Part shown: positions 54,583 to 63,249 of the stretch, one piece after another
How the letters are laid out: each line of letters starts with the position of its first letter
How positions within the stretch are numbered: position 1 is the stretch's first letter
DNA from: Bradyrhizobium sp. C9
Lineage (GTDB): Bacteria; Pseudomonadota; Alphaproteobacteria; Rhizobiales; Xanthobacteraceae
Direction: 5' to 3'
DNA: 64,000 nt
Assembly (NCBI RefSeq): GCF_002532045.1
Contig: NZ_NWTG01000017.1
Location: 62,001 to 126,000 of the forward strand
Made by a program: the position numbers and the translations under genes
Notes under the pieces: model-generated
What the model was told of the DNA's origin: nothing
Databases searched by the model: none
The model's input: only the letters and a program-made list of their open reading frames with translations

Positions 54583-56610
54583 ATGTTGTGTCTCGGAGTG
54601 AGTGGCGGTCTGGACAGAATCTATCAGAACTCGCCCGAGCTGCCCAATACATTTCTGCACGATGGCGCTGCGGTGCTCGTGCGGGATGGCCGTGTGCTTG
54701 CTGCTGTCGAAGAGGAGCGCCTCAATCGAGTCAAGCACTCCAACAAGTTCCCAAGCAACTCGATCCGATACTGCCTTTCAACTGCAGGAGTTGAGCTTTG
54801 CGAGATCGACCGCATCGCGTTCTACGCGACTGAAGCCTACTGCAATACCATGCTGGAGCGGCTGTTTGTTTCTCAGCCAGTGCCGTTGGACGCCAAACTG
54901 TTGCTACGTCAGCTGTTGGCAAGGGAATTCGGCACCGACGTCGATGCGTCGCGCGTGTGCTTCGTAAATCACTATGAAGCGCATGCCGCGAGCGCATTTG
55001 CCATGTCTGGATTTGAGCAAAGCCTGATCTTTGCGGTCGACGGCGGCGGGGACTTTCTCTCAGGTCTGCTGGCAGTGGGGTCTGGCACCGAAATTTCGCA
55101 ACTCGTAAGCTTTTCAGAACATAACTCTCTCGGGCTGTTCTATCTCGAGACGATCCGTTATCTCGGCTACGGGTTGTTCGACGAGTACAAAGTGATGGGG
55201 CTTGCCCCCTATGGTGACCCTGCTCCCTATCGCGAGCTCTTCGCGCAGTTCTACGAATTGTTGGACAATGGTGGTTATCGGGTCCATCTGGATCGAATCG
55301 GCCCGGCCTTGATCCGCAGCATCCAGGTCCGGCGAAAGGGAATGGCATTCACGCAGCAGCATCGAGACGTCAGCGCTTCGCTGCAGGAAGCGCTGGAGCG
55401 GATCATATTTCATATCCTGCGGCATCATCGCGAAGCGACGGGCATGAAGCGCTTGTGCCTGGCGGGAGGCGTAGCCCACAATTGCACGATGAACGGTAAG
55501 CTGTTCTATTCCGGGCTTTTCGACGACATCTTCGTCCAGCCCGCAGCGCACGACGCCGGTTGCGCACTCGGCGCTGCATTGATGATGTCAAACGAGCTGG
55601 GTCGGCCCGCGCCGCGCGAGCGACTGTCGGACGTCTATTGGGGACCCGATCTCGGGACCGAGCATGCCATAGAACGCGAGCTCATTGCATGGTCCGGCCA
55701 CCTCGATTTTCAACGTAGTGATGACATCGCAACCAGTGCAGCGGACTGGATGGCAAATGGCGCTGTCATCGGCTGGGTTCAGGGCCGTTCTGAGTTCGGG
55801 CCACGTGCGCTTGGCAACCGCAGCATTCTCGCCGACCCGCGGCCAGCGGAAAACAAGAACCGGATAAACGCGATGGTCAAAAAGCGCGAGGGCTATCGTC
55901 CGTTTGCGCCGTCAGTGTTGGAGGAGGATGCAAGCGAGTTCTTTGAGCTCCCAGGCGGCAAGCGGGAGTTTCCCTTCATGAACTTCGTGGTTCGTGTGCG
56001 TGCGGCTCACCATGGCGTGCTCGGTGCGGTCACGCACGTTGATGGAACTGCTCGGCTGCAAACGGTCTCGCGCAACACAAATCCTGCCTATTGGGATGTC
56101 ATTAATGCATTCAAGAAGCGAACCGGCATCCCGGTTCTTCTAAACACGTCCTTCAACAACAATGCCGAGCCGATCGTCGATTCCGTTTCAGACGCCATCG
56201 CCACCTTCTTGACGACCGACCTGGACGGACTTGTAGTTGGGCCATTCCTCGTCAAGAAGCGGCCGGCAACACTGCGCGATTGGTGTACACTGAGCGTTTC
56301 ATTGCCTCCGTATGCATCCCTTCATCGTATTCGCGCCTACACAGCGGAAGATCGGCAGGAAGCGGTTTGCGAGATCCGTATCGGACATTCGGGGCCCGAG
56401 AGTATGCGTATCTCGCATGAGCTCTTCGACCTGCTGGTGCGGATCGAGGGGGAGGCCTCGCTCGGCTGGCTTCTCGACACAACTATGCTGGACCAGCCCC
56501 GGCGCGAAGATCTCGTCAAGGAACTGCGGCTCTTGTGGGAACAGCGGGGCGTTCGGCTGCATCCGCCACGCGCCGCTTGCGTCCGCATTAAAGCGATAGG
56601 CGAAGCATAA
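54583..56610 (+). CDS. nolO: NolO, Nod-factor O-carbamoyltransferase
   Basis: This protein has 675 residues from ATG 54583, chosen because GGAG lies six bases before it; an ATG at 54571 would add four residues. It is related to NodU and carbamoylates the non-reducing residue at O-3 (or O-4), as shown for NGR234 NolO. Key parts are VAAVEEERLNRVKH-like LAAVEEERLNRVKHSNKFP, NHYEAHAASAF (metal-binding His pair), FAVDGGGD, CLAGGVAHNCTMNGKL, GRSEFGPRALGNRSIL, HVDGTARLQTVSR and VLLNTSFNNNAEPIV. The C-terminal extension of about 100 residues beyond NodU is usual for NolO. nodZ follows after a 168-base spacer. Confidence 0.94.
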   Translation: MLCLGVSGGLDRIYQNSPELPNTFLHDGAAVLVRDGRVLAAVEEERLNRVKHSNKFPSNSIRYCLSTAGVELCEIDRIAFYATEAYCNTMLERLFVSQPVPLDAKLLLRQLLAREFGTDVDASRVCFVNHYEAHAASAFAMSGFEQSLIFAVDGGGDFLSGLLAVGSGTEISQLVSFSEHNSLGLFYLETIRYLGYGLFDEYKVMGLAPYGDPAPYRELFAQFYELLDNGGYRVHLDRIGPALIRSIQVRRKGMAFTQQHRDVSASLQEALERIIFHILRHHREATGMKRLCLAGGVAHNCTMNGKLFYSGLFDDIFVQPAAHDAGCALGAALMMSNELGRPAPRERLSDVYWGPDLGTEHAIERELIAWSGHLDFQRSDDIATSAADWMANGAVIGWVQGRSEFGPRALGNRSILADPRPAENKNRINAMVKKREGYRPFAPSVLEEDASEFFELPGGKREFPFMNFVVRVRAAHHGVLGAVTHVDGTARLQTVSRNTNPAYWDVINAFKKRTGIPVLLNTSFNNNAEPIVDSVSDAIATFLTTDLDGLVVGPFLVKKRPATLRDWCTLSVSLPPYASLHRIRAYTAEDRQEAVCEIRIGHSGPESMRISHELFDLLVRIEGEASLGWLLDTTMLDQPRREDLVKELRLLWEQRGVRLHPPRAACVRIKAIGEA

Positions 56611-56778
56611 CCGGCGATCATGTGTATGGCCAAGGCTGCGCCTCCATGTACAGGAGGCTAGGTCGAGTGGAATAGGGCACAATAGGCATCCGGTTGAAAT
56701 CGGGTATATCGGCGCAACAGCTCTAATAGAAGAGAAGCGGCCAGCGTTGAGGGAACCCGCTACGAGGATAGCGCTGCT

Positions 56779-57891
56779 ATGAAGTTCTACCGACGCAACG
56801 CGCGAGCAGCACAAGCGCCGACCAAAACATCGGCCAAGACCATATGTGGGCTGTCTCCAATGACGTCTCTTGTTCAACGAGGAGTCCGGAAGGAAGCAAT
56901 GCAAATGCCTGGCGGTTGGAAAAATGATCGGTTCGTTGTTTCCCGACGGCGTACGGGCTTGGGCGACTGCCTTTGGTCGCTGGCTGCAGCGTGGCGTTTT
57001 GCCGAGCGGACCGGACGGAAGCTGGTCATCGATTGGCGGGGGTCCTGTTATCTCGATCAACCATTCACCAACGCCTTTTCCGTCTTCTTCGAACCGGTTC
57101 AAGACATTGCCGGCGTACGGGTGATCTGCGACGACCAGATCAATCAGCACTCATTTCCTGGACCATTCTTTCCGGCATGGTGGAATAGGCCAGCTATTGA
57201 TTGCGCCTATCGACCGGATGAGCAGATTTTCCGGGAACGCGATGAACTCGATCAGCTTTTCCAAAGCGGGCAAGACAGCGATGCAAATACAGTTGTGTGT
57301 GACGCCTGCCTGATGTGGCGCTGCGATGAGGAGGCTGAACGGGAGATCTTTCGGAGCATCAAGCCGCGATCCGAAGTGCAGGCACGGATTGATGCCATCT
57401 TCCGTGAGCACTTTGAGCCGTATAGCGTGATCGGCATTCATGTTCGGCACGGCAACGGCGAGGATATTATGGGGCATGCGCCCTACTGGGCTGATCCCGA
57501 GCGCGCTTTGCAACAGGTCTGTAACGCTATCGACAAGGCCAAGGCGTTACCGCATGCAAAGCCTGTCAGGGCTTTCCTGTGCACAGACAGCGCGCTCGTC
57601 CTTGAGAAGGTGTCAGCTATGTTTCCTGACGTTTTCACCATCCCAAAGCGCTTCCAGGCGGCTCAGGCCGGGCCGTTGCACAGCGCGGCGCTCGGAGCGG
57701 AGGGCGGCTTCTCCGCTCTCATCGAGATGTATCTGCTTGCGCGATGCGATACTGTGATCCGTTTCCCGCCGACGAGCGCTTTCACGCGCTATGCGCGCCT
57801 CCTAGCGCCGCGCGTTATAGAATTCGATTTGAACGATCCGAGCCGATTGATCTTGATTGAAGAAGCATCAAAAGAACTCGTGGCTTCATGA
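56779..57891 (+). CDS. nodZ: NodZ, Nod-factor alpha-1,6-fucosyltransferase
   Basis: This protein has 370 residues, equal to B. japonicum NodZ. It transfers fucose from GDP-fucose to O-6 of the reducing-end GlcNAc, a hallmark of Bradyrhizobium Nod factors. Conserved parts are FVVSRRRTGLGDCLWSLAAA, IDWRGSCYLDQPFTNAFSVF and the GDP-fucose site IGIHVRHGNGED (two basic residues as in FUT8), then FLCTDSALVL and FSALIEMYLLARCDTVIRF. The ATG at 56779 is kept because it gives the known length. The stop overlaps the next small gene (ATGA). Confidence 0.96.
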   Translation: MKFYRRNARAAQAPTKTSAKTICGLSPMTSLVQRGVRKEAMQMPGGWKNDRFVVSRRRTGLGDCLWSLAAAWRFAERTGRKLVIDWRGSCYLDQPFTNAFSVFFEPVQDIAGVRVICDDQINQHSFPGPFFPAWWNRPAIDCAYRPDEQIFRERDELDQLFQSGQDSDANTVVCDACLMWRCDEEAEREIFRSIKPRSEVQARIDAIFREHFEPYSVIGIHVRHGNGEDIMGHAPYWADPERALQQVCNAIDKAKALPHAKPVRAFLCTDSALVLEKVSAMFPDVFTIPKRFQAAQAGPLHSAALGAEGGFSALIEMYLLARCDTVIRFPPTSAFTRYARLLAPRVIEFDLNDPSRLILIEEASKELVAS

Positions 57892-58094
57892 AAGTCGTAA
57901 CCCGTCTCATCGATCTGATCGCCGCTTTTTGCATCGAGCAGTACTGCCACTATGTTTCCGGGCGGCAATTGATCGCCCAAACCGACGCTTCAACGGGTCC
58001 TTGCCCTGGAGAAAAGCAAGTTGCGGCGGCCGAATGCCGTCCGCTGAAGCTCGAGCTTGACAAGAGCGGCGTTAACGTACTGCCGCCGCGCTGA
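57888..58094 (+). CDS. Small protein coupled to nodZ
   Basis: This protein has 68 residues. Its ATG overlaps the nodZ stop (ATGA), which suggests coupled translation at the end of the nod operon. The N terminus is hydrophobic (MKVVTRLIDLIAAFCIEQYC) and may be a weak signal or membrane anchor; the remainder is polar with four Cys in all. I do not recognise it. It could also be a chance frame, but the spacing argues for a real gene. Confidence 0.45.
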   Translation: MKVVTRLIDLIAAFCIEQYCHYVSGRQLIAQTDASTGPCPGEKQVAAAECRPLKLELDKSGVNVLPPR

Positions 58095-58610
58095 CCAGAT
58101 GGACATCGTCCTCGGCTTTGCATCACGAGGACCCGCAAGTGAAGGCGTTTCGAGGGTTCGTCACGGATTAAGTTATCGAAGGAGGTTACGTTGAGCCGGT
58201 GAGTTCCGTTGCCGCGGGCCACCACTCGCTGGCGCGGACAGACCCTTCGGGTTCGAGTATTGAGTTGGACATTCAGTGCGCCAGCTCGTGATCGCGCAAC
58301 CAATCAGCGCAGCGATGTGCTGCGATGGGCTCGGTATCAGTTGCGAGAAAACCTAACGTATGGAGTTGGTGCGTCAGGTTTCGTTTCGTGCCGACACGGT
58401 TACTGGGTGTCTCTACCATCGTGACCAATTGTTGCCTCGACGAGGAGCGTTCCTTGTCCGCTCGCTGCTTCGAATCTCGATCACGAGAGCGCAGTGTGGT
58501 GTCTGGTCCTAGCAGTGGCCCAGTGTGCTCCAGGCATTGTGTTGGTGATGCACCATCCATGTTGCAAAGCACACGCGCCATGTCGCGAATCCGCCAAGCG
58601 TTTGGAGTGC
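58095..58610. other. Spacer between the nod operon and fixR-nifA
   Basis: I see no convincing gene; frames at 58325-58732 and 58494 upwards run into the fixR promoter and are not supported. An imperfect inverted repeat AAACCTAACG/CGTCAGGTTT occurs at 58348-58380 with a 13-base spacer; it recalls the NolA-type operator arms but has the wrong spacing. Confidence 0.35.
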
Positions 58611-58625
58611 GCGACATTAGGACGC
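58611..58625 (+). promoter_or_regulatory. RegR box upstream of fixR-nifA
   Basis: GCGACATTAGGACGC fits the reported B. japonicum RegR consensus GNG(A/G)C(A/G)TTNNGNCGC at every position. It is centred about 65 bases before the start expected from the -24/-12 promoter, where the fixR upstream activator site lies in B. japonicum. Confidence 0.85.
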
Positions 58626-58655
58626 AAAACCGGAGCGTCTTTGCGTGCATCGCAG

Positions 58656-58671
58656 TGGCCCAAATCCTGCT
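58656..58671 (+). promoter_or_regulatory. -24/-12 (sigma-54) promoter of fixR-nifA
   Basis: TGGCCCAAATCCTGCT has the invariant GG and GC separated by ten bases. It is placed correctly after the RegR box and about 40 bases before fixR. In B. japonicum this promoter is activated by NifA itself, giving positive feedback, beside an overlapping housekeeping promoter. Confidence 0.75.
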
Positions 58672-58709
58672 ACGCGTTCGCCAGCGGCGCTACAGGAGAG
58701 GAGGCGGGC

Positions 58710-59546
58710 GTGGGTCTCGATCTGCCAAATGACGATCTGGTCGCAGGTCCGCTGCCCGAGACACATTTGGGCTGTCCCTTTCGCGCCGATGAAGCCCGCT
58801 TCCACCAGGGAGAGCAGAAGGCGATGTTGCTGACTGGGGCATCGCGCGGAATTGGGCATGCTACTGCCAAGCTGTTTTCGGAGGCAGGTTGGCGCATCAT
58901 TTCTTGCGCGCGCCAGCCATTCGATGGCGCGCGGTGCCCGTGGGACTCCGGGCGCGAGGATCATGTCCAGGTCGACCTTAGCGATCATCAAATGCTGCCG
59001 CGCTTGATCGCGCAGGTCAAGGAACGTTTGGCGGGCGGACCCTTGCACGCACTAGTGAACAACGCCGGCATCTCGCCGAAGACTTCCGATGGTGATCGGC
59101 TGACGTCGTTGACGACGTCAACCGAAATCTGGATGAGAGTGTTCCATCTGAATCTCGTGGCCCCGATCCTGTTGGCGAAGGGTTTATTTGAGGAGCTAAG
59201 GGCCGCGTCAGGATCGATTGTCAACGTGACGTCGATCGCTGGTTCGCGGGTGCACCCGTTTGCCGGCAGCGCGTATGCGACGTCGAAGGCTGCGCTTGCG
59301 AGTCTCACACGCGAAATGGCCCACGATTATGCGCCGCATGGCGTTCGCGTGAACGCGATCGCGCCCGGCGAGATCAGGACGGACATGTTGTCGCCCGACA
59401 CGGAAGCGCGTCTCGTGCCAAGCATCCCGTTGCGCAGAGTGGGAACACCCGACGAAGTGGCCAAGGTCATCTTCTTCCTATGCTCGGATGCCGCAAGCTA
59501 TGTTACGGGGGCCGAGGTGCCGATCAATGGTGGGCAACATCTGTGA
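58710..59546 (+). CDS. fixR: FixR, short-chain dehydrogenase-like protein
   Basis: This protein has 278 residues from GTG 58710, with AGGAGAGGAGG upstream; the length is that of B. japonicum FixR. Short-chain dehydrogenase features are LLTGASRGIGHATAKLFSEA (NADP-binding glycine motif), LVNNAGIS, the catalytic Ser in NVTSIAG, YATSK with Tyr and Lys, and VNAIAPGEIRTDM. The fold is therefore complete and probably enzymatically competent, yet the substrate is unknown and fixR is not essential for fixation in B. japonicum. It is the first gene of the fixR-nifA operon. The frame is open upstream to 58494, but the promoter elements lie inside that part. Confidence 0.95.
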   Translation: MGLDLPNDDLVAGPLPETHLGCPFRADEARFHQGEQKAMLLTGASRGIGHATAKLFSEAGWRIISCARQPFDGARCPWDSGREDHVQVDLSDHQMLPRLIAQVKERLAGGPLHALVNNAGISPKTSDGDRLTSLTTSTEIWMRVFHLNLVAPILLAKGLFEELRAASGSIVNVTSIAGSRVHPFAGSAYATSKAALASLTREMAHDYAPHGVRVNAIAPGEIRTDMLSPDTEARLVPSIPLRRVGTPDEVAKVIFFLCSDAASYVTGAEVPINGGQHL

Positions 59547-59796
59547 TGAGCAAGCCTAGCAAACAGCTAACTTGAGCGTCGGCGCTGGAGCTCGTGCTCT
59601 ACGCTGACGTCGCGCATCTATCCCGAAAAAAATGAAATCAAGCCACTGTAAGGTTACCGTCGTGCCATGAAAAGGTGTTACGCTTCTATGTCATCTCGTT
59701 AACTTGTGACGCTAGATCGAGCATGACATGCAAAACGAAGCTCGCAAATCCGAACAAGGTGCTAGGGAGGATGATCAAAATCACGGAGACCGCCTC

Positions 59797-61551
59797 ATGC
59801 TGCATATCGCTTCCGCACGCGAGATACCTGCCTCTCATCCAGAGACGGAGCGCGAGCTCTCGGGCGAGCCGTTGCGCGAGAGCGCGCTGACCGGAATCTT
59901 CGAAATATCGAAAATACTCACCGCTCCCTGCCGGCTCGAGGTCACGCTGGCCAACGTCGTGGGCCTTCTGCAATCGTTTGTGCAGATGCGACACGGTATC
60001 GTTTCACTGTTCGACGATGACGGGATGCCGGACATTACCGTGGGTGCTGGCTGGAGCGAAGGCAGCGACGACCGCTTCCGGATGCGCTTGCCACGCAAGG
60101 CAATCGACCAGATCGTTGCGACCGACAGGCCTCTTGTCGCCGAGAACGTGGCAGCGGAGCCGGCGTTCAGCGCAGCTGACCTTGAAGCGCTCGGTGCCTC
60201 GGATAATATGCCGGTGTCGTTCATCGGAGTTCCGATCCGCATCGATCCGAAAGTCGTGGGTACACTGACGCTCGACCGTGTTCGTGACGAAAGGTCGAGT
60301 CTCCGGCTCGATTATGATGCGCGGCTGCTCACCATGATCGCCAACCTGGTGGGACAGACAGTGAGGCTTCATCGCTTGTTCGCCTGCGATCGCGAGCGGC
60401 TGATGGCGGAGAAGGACCGTCTGCAAAAGCAATTATTCGAGTTTAGGCAGCCTGTACGAGAGCGTAAGAAGCTACCTGTTCATGGGATCATTGGCGACAG
60501 CCCGGCGCTGCGTGGGTTGCTCGAAAAGATCGCGGTCGTGGCCAAATCGAACAGCACGGTTCTGCTGCGCGGCGAATCCGGTACCGGAAAGGAACTTGTA
60601 GCCAAGGCTATTCACGAATCATCGTCCCGCGCCAAGCGGCCCTTCATTAAGCTGAATTGCGCGGCACTGCCTGAGACAGTGCTTGAATCCGAATTGTTCG
60701 GTCATGAGAAAGGTGCCTTTACTGGCGCCTTCAGCTCGCGCAAGGGGCGCTTCGAGCTTGCTGACAAAGGTACACTATTCCTTGACGAGATCGGCGAGAT
60801 TTCGGCCCCGTTCCAGGCGAAGTTGCTTCGAGTCTTGCAGGAGCAGGAGTTCGAGCGGGTCGGCAGCAACCAGACCATAAAGGTCGATGTTCGAGTCATA
60901 GCCGCAACCAACAAGAACCTTGAAGAAGCTGTGGCAAGAAGCGAGTTTCGCGCAGACCTCTACTATCGCATCAGCGTCGTTCCCCTGCTGCTGCCGCCGC
61001 TGCGCGAAAGACGCAGCGATATTCCGCTGCTTGCGCGCGAGTTCCTGAGGAATTTCAACAGCGTGAACGGCCGTACGCTGACCTTGGAGCCGAGCGCGAT
61101 CGATGTGCTGATGAACTGCGGCTTTCCGGGAAATGTCCGCGAGCTCGAAAACTGCATCGAGCGCACAGCGACCCTGTCGGCCGGGCCATCGATCGTGAGA
61201 AACGATTTTGCATGTTGCCACGGCCAGTGCCTTTCCGCGATGCTGTGGAAAAGTACATCCGAGGAGGCGACAGTCCAATCGGCACCGCCCGTCCCAGTGC
61301 CCGCCAAGCCGATCACTTCGCAGTCTGAAACAACCGCGCCGGCCCCATTTGTCGGCGGCGAACTGGCCTCACTGGCACCCCCTGGCACAGTCCTCGTAAG
61401 TGGGGCGAAGATGGCCGATCGCGAGCGGGTCATTGCAGCCATGGAAAAATCTGGTTGGGTACAGGCAAAAGCTGCACGCTTGCTCGGACTAACGCCGCGC
61501 CAGATTGGCTACGCGCTGAGGAAGTACGGAATCGAAATCAAGCGGTTCTGA
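59797..61551 (+). CDS. nifA: NifA, sigma-54 activator of nitrogen fixation genes
   Basis: This protein has 584 residues from ATG 59797 (CGGAGA upstream); the frame is open to 59728, 23 codons earlier. An N-terminal GAF domain covers about 25-195. The AAA+ domain follows with Walker A GESGTGKE, the sigma-54 contact loop ELFGHEKGAFTGA, Walker B GTLFLDEIGE and the arginine-finger segment FRADLYYRISVVPLLLPPLR. The oxygen/redox-sensing Cys set of rhizobial NifA is complete: C441-x11-C453-x19-C473-x4-C478, with an extra Cys next to it (C474). The C terminus is the Fis-type helix-turn-helix (AARLLGLTPRQIGYALRKYG). It lies 250 bases after fixR; no fix or nif gene follows. Confidence 0.97.
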   Translation: MLHIASAREIPASHPETERELSGEPLRESALTGIFEISKILTAPCRLEVTLANVVGLLQSFVQMRHGIVSLFDDDGMPDITVGAGWSEGSDDRFRMRLPRKAIDQIVATDRPLVAENVAAEPAFSAADLEALGASDNMPVSFIGVPIRIDPKVVGTLTLDRVRDERSSLRLDYDARLLTMIANLVGQTVRLHRLFACDRERLMAEKDRLQKQLFEFRQPVRERKKLPVHGIIGDSPALRGLLEKIAVVAKSNSTVLLRGESGTGKELVAKAIHESSSRAKRPFIKLNCAALPETVLESELFGHEKGAFTGAFSSRKGRFELADKGTLFLDEIGEISAPFQAKLLRVLQEQEFERVGSNQTIKVDVRVIAATNKNLEEAVARSEFRADLYYRISVVPLLLPPLRERRSDIPLLAREFLRNFNSVNGRTLTLEPSAIDVLMNCGFPGNVRELENCIERTATLSAGPSIVRNDFACCHGQCLSAMLWKSTSEEATVQSAPPVPVPAKPITSQSETTAPAPFVGGELASLAPPGTVLVSGAKMADRERVIAAMEKSGWVQAKAARLLGLTPRQIGYALRKYGIEIKRF

Positions 61552-61957
61552 ACGCGCGGACGATGAGAGGACAGTGGGTGTTTGGGCGAAATCTGAAAAA
61601 GGGCGGCTCGCCTCGGCGGCAGATTGACCACGCATGCGAGGAGCCGCCCGCCTGCCGCCGTGGCAAGGCGAGTTCGCTTGGAGCCCAGCGAGAACTGGAC
61701 TGAGCGGCGCGGTGGAGAACCCGCCGGCACGCTACGGGTTGAAACCATTGTGCGGCCCCTGACGGACGCCGTCCGTCGCCGACCAGCGGCAGCCAACAGC
61801 TCCGATATCGATCAGTTCGCCGCTCTTCCCGTCAGTTCGGCGCTGGATCATGGCGCCTAAGCCACATTCTCTTTCCCAGAAGACTAATTGAATGGACAAA
61901 CTAGGGTGGATGAATGAAGGAGCGACATAAGGTGGGCGGCGCAAAAAGGCGGTGCGC
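61552..61957. other. Region after nifA
   Basis: I see no gene. In B. japonicum fixA would follow nifA, but it is absent here. The sequence is high in Arg/Ala-type frames on both strands without family features. Confidence 0.4.
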
Positions 61958-62577
61958 ATGGGACGGCCGCCGACGGACTTGGCCGCCGAAGTGGACCTGC
62001 GGATCCTGACCGCGGCATGCGAGTGGTTCCTGGCTCGTGAACTCGCCGGCGTCAGCGTCGAGGAGATCGCGTGCCGTGCTAGCAAGGCAACGGTCTATAC
62101 CCGTTTTCCCGACCAAAGAGGCGCTGGTTGCCGCGATCACCCTGCGCAACTTGGCAATAGTGCAGAAAGGATAGGAAAGGCGCCGTCGAGCGGGATGCTC
62201 GAAGAGCGACTGACGGTTCTCGAGACCGAGATACTCAAACATATCCCAATCGCCGACTTCATATATGGCAGTCACCGAAGCGCGCCGCTTTCCCGATCTG
62301 GCGAAAGTCGGCGCATGATGCGCAAACGCGGCACGCATAACGCGCCGGCGTCCTGAAGGACGTTAGGCTCGAGGCACGGCATGGCCCTCTGCCATCTTCA
62401 CCTCGGAGCGCGTGACCAAGACGCCCCAGTTCTTCCTCGAACTCGTAATCGCGCCGCTGTCATGCGAGCGGTGTTCGGCGAAGATCCAAAGGCACTGCGG
62501 GCGCACATCCGCACGCACGTGACGGAGAGCGTGCCGTTTTTCCTGGCGGCCTGCCGCAACGACGCCACTCCATAGCA
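61958..62577 (+). pseudogene. TetR-family regulator, broken
   Basis: The ATG at 61958 opens MGRPPTDLAAEVDLRILTAA and continues ARELAGVSVEEIACRASKAT, then VYTRFPD, a TetR helix-turn-helix. After a frameshift near 62112 the text KEALVAAITLRNLAIVQKG continues in another frame. Further shifts lead to LEERLTVLETEILKHIP, then RVTKTPQFFLELVIAPL, the C-terminal ligand domain. At least three frame breaks make it a pseudogene. Confidence 0.75.
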
Positions 62578-62853
62578 AGTCGCGCGGCTTCGCCTTTCGT
62601 ACGTAGGGCGGCGCTCCTCACCATGAGGCAGATGTCAATGGCGGAGTTGGCGAGCTCGAAGATCAGATTGTCGCTCGATCCGTCAACCAGGAACGTATCG
62701 ACGTCGGGGACGCGGGGCCGGTGATCGAGGAAAGTACCCTGAGATTACCGGCTGAAAGTGAGGCGTGTACAAGTCAATCGACCGCTCTCGCCGCGCGAGT
62801 GGGGCCTGAGACGAGATCGCGTCCATGTGCCGCGATCTGACGTCGAGTGCCGG
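62578..62853. other. Short spacer
   Basis: Nothing recognisable lies between the TetR remnant and the end of the Xre-type regulator gene. Confidence 0.3.
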
Positions 62854-63249
62854 TCAATCCTCGTCGGCGGCGATCGACTCCATCAGCGACACCAGCTGAC
62901 GCTGGACGGTCTGATCCTTGATCTTACTGTAAGCGCGCAGCAACCGCAGGCTGAAGGCGCTGTCCAGGAACAGGAGGCTCTGAACCTCGCGCGCCTTGTT
63001 GTCGCCGTCGTAGAAGAAGGTGACGGGGACGCCGAGCGTAGTGGCGATCTGCTGAAGACGGGCAGCGCCGACACGGTTGACGCCCTTCTCGTACTTCTGG
63101 ACCTGCTGGAAGCTGACGCCGAGCTTATCGCCGAGTTCGGCCTGCAAAATCTTCTGCTCCACACGCCGCAGGCGGATCCGTCTGCCCAACTCAATATCAG
63201 GCTTGCCGGCACTGCGCTGCCGCATCTTCTTTGCTGCTGATCTATTCAT
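62854..63249 (-). CDS. Xre-family helix-turn-helix regulator
   Basis: This protein has 131 residues from ATG 63249. Residues about 18-75 are a Cro/CI-type helix-turn-helix: LGRRIRLRRVEQKILQAELG, then KLGVSFQQVQKYEKGVNRVG and LQQIATTLGVPVTFFY. The C-terminal part is helical and acidic at the end (MESIAADED). The pattern, including VSFQQVQKYEKGxNRVGA and the VPVTFFYDG ending of the domain, is typical of the short regulators common in Bradyrhizobium and relatives. The target is unknown. It stands alone at the right end of the window, beside degenerate DNA. Confidence 0.85.
   Translation of the reverse strand: MNRSAAKKMRQRSAGKPDIELGRRIRLRRVEQKILQAELGDKLGVSFQQVQKYEKGVNRVGAARLQQIATTLGVPVTFFYDGDNKAREVQSLLFLDSAFSLRLLRAYSKIKDQTVQRQLVSLMESIAADED

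Noticed and set aside
58348..58380. Fifth NolA-type operator
   Set aside because: AAACCTAACG and CGTCAGGTTT arms are similar, but they are 13 bases apart and no -35/-10 pair with 19-base spacing is present.
59771..59890. Small frame starting at 59771 with a strong ribosome site inside the start of nifA
   Set aside because: It lies wholly within nifA in another frame, and its product is Arg/Ser-rich; at most it could affect nifA translation.
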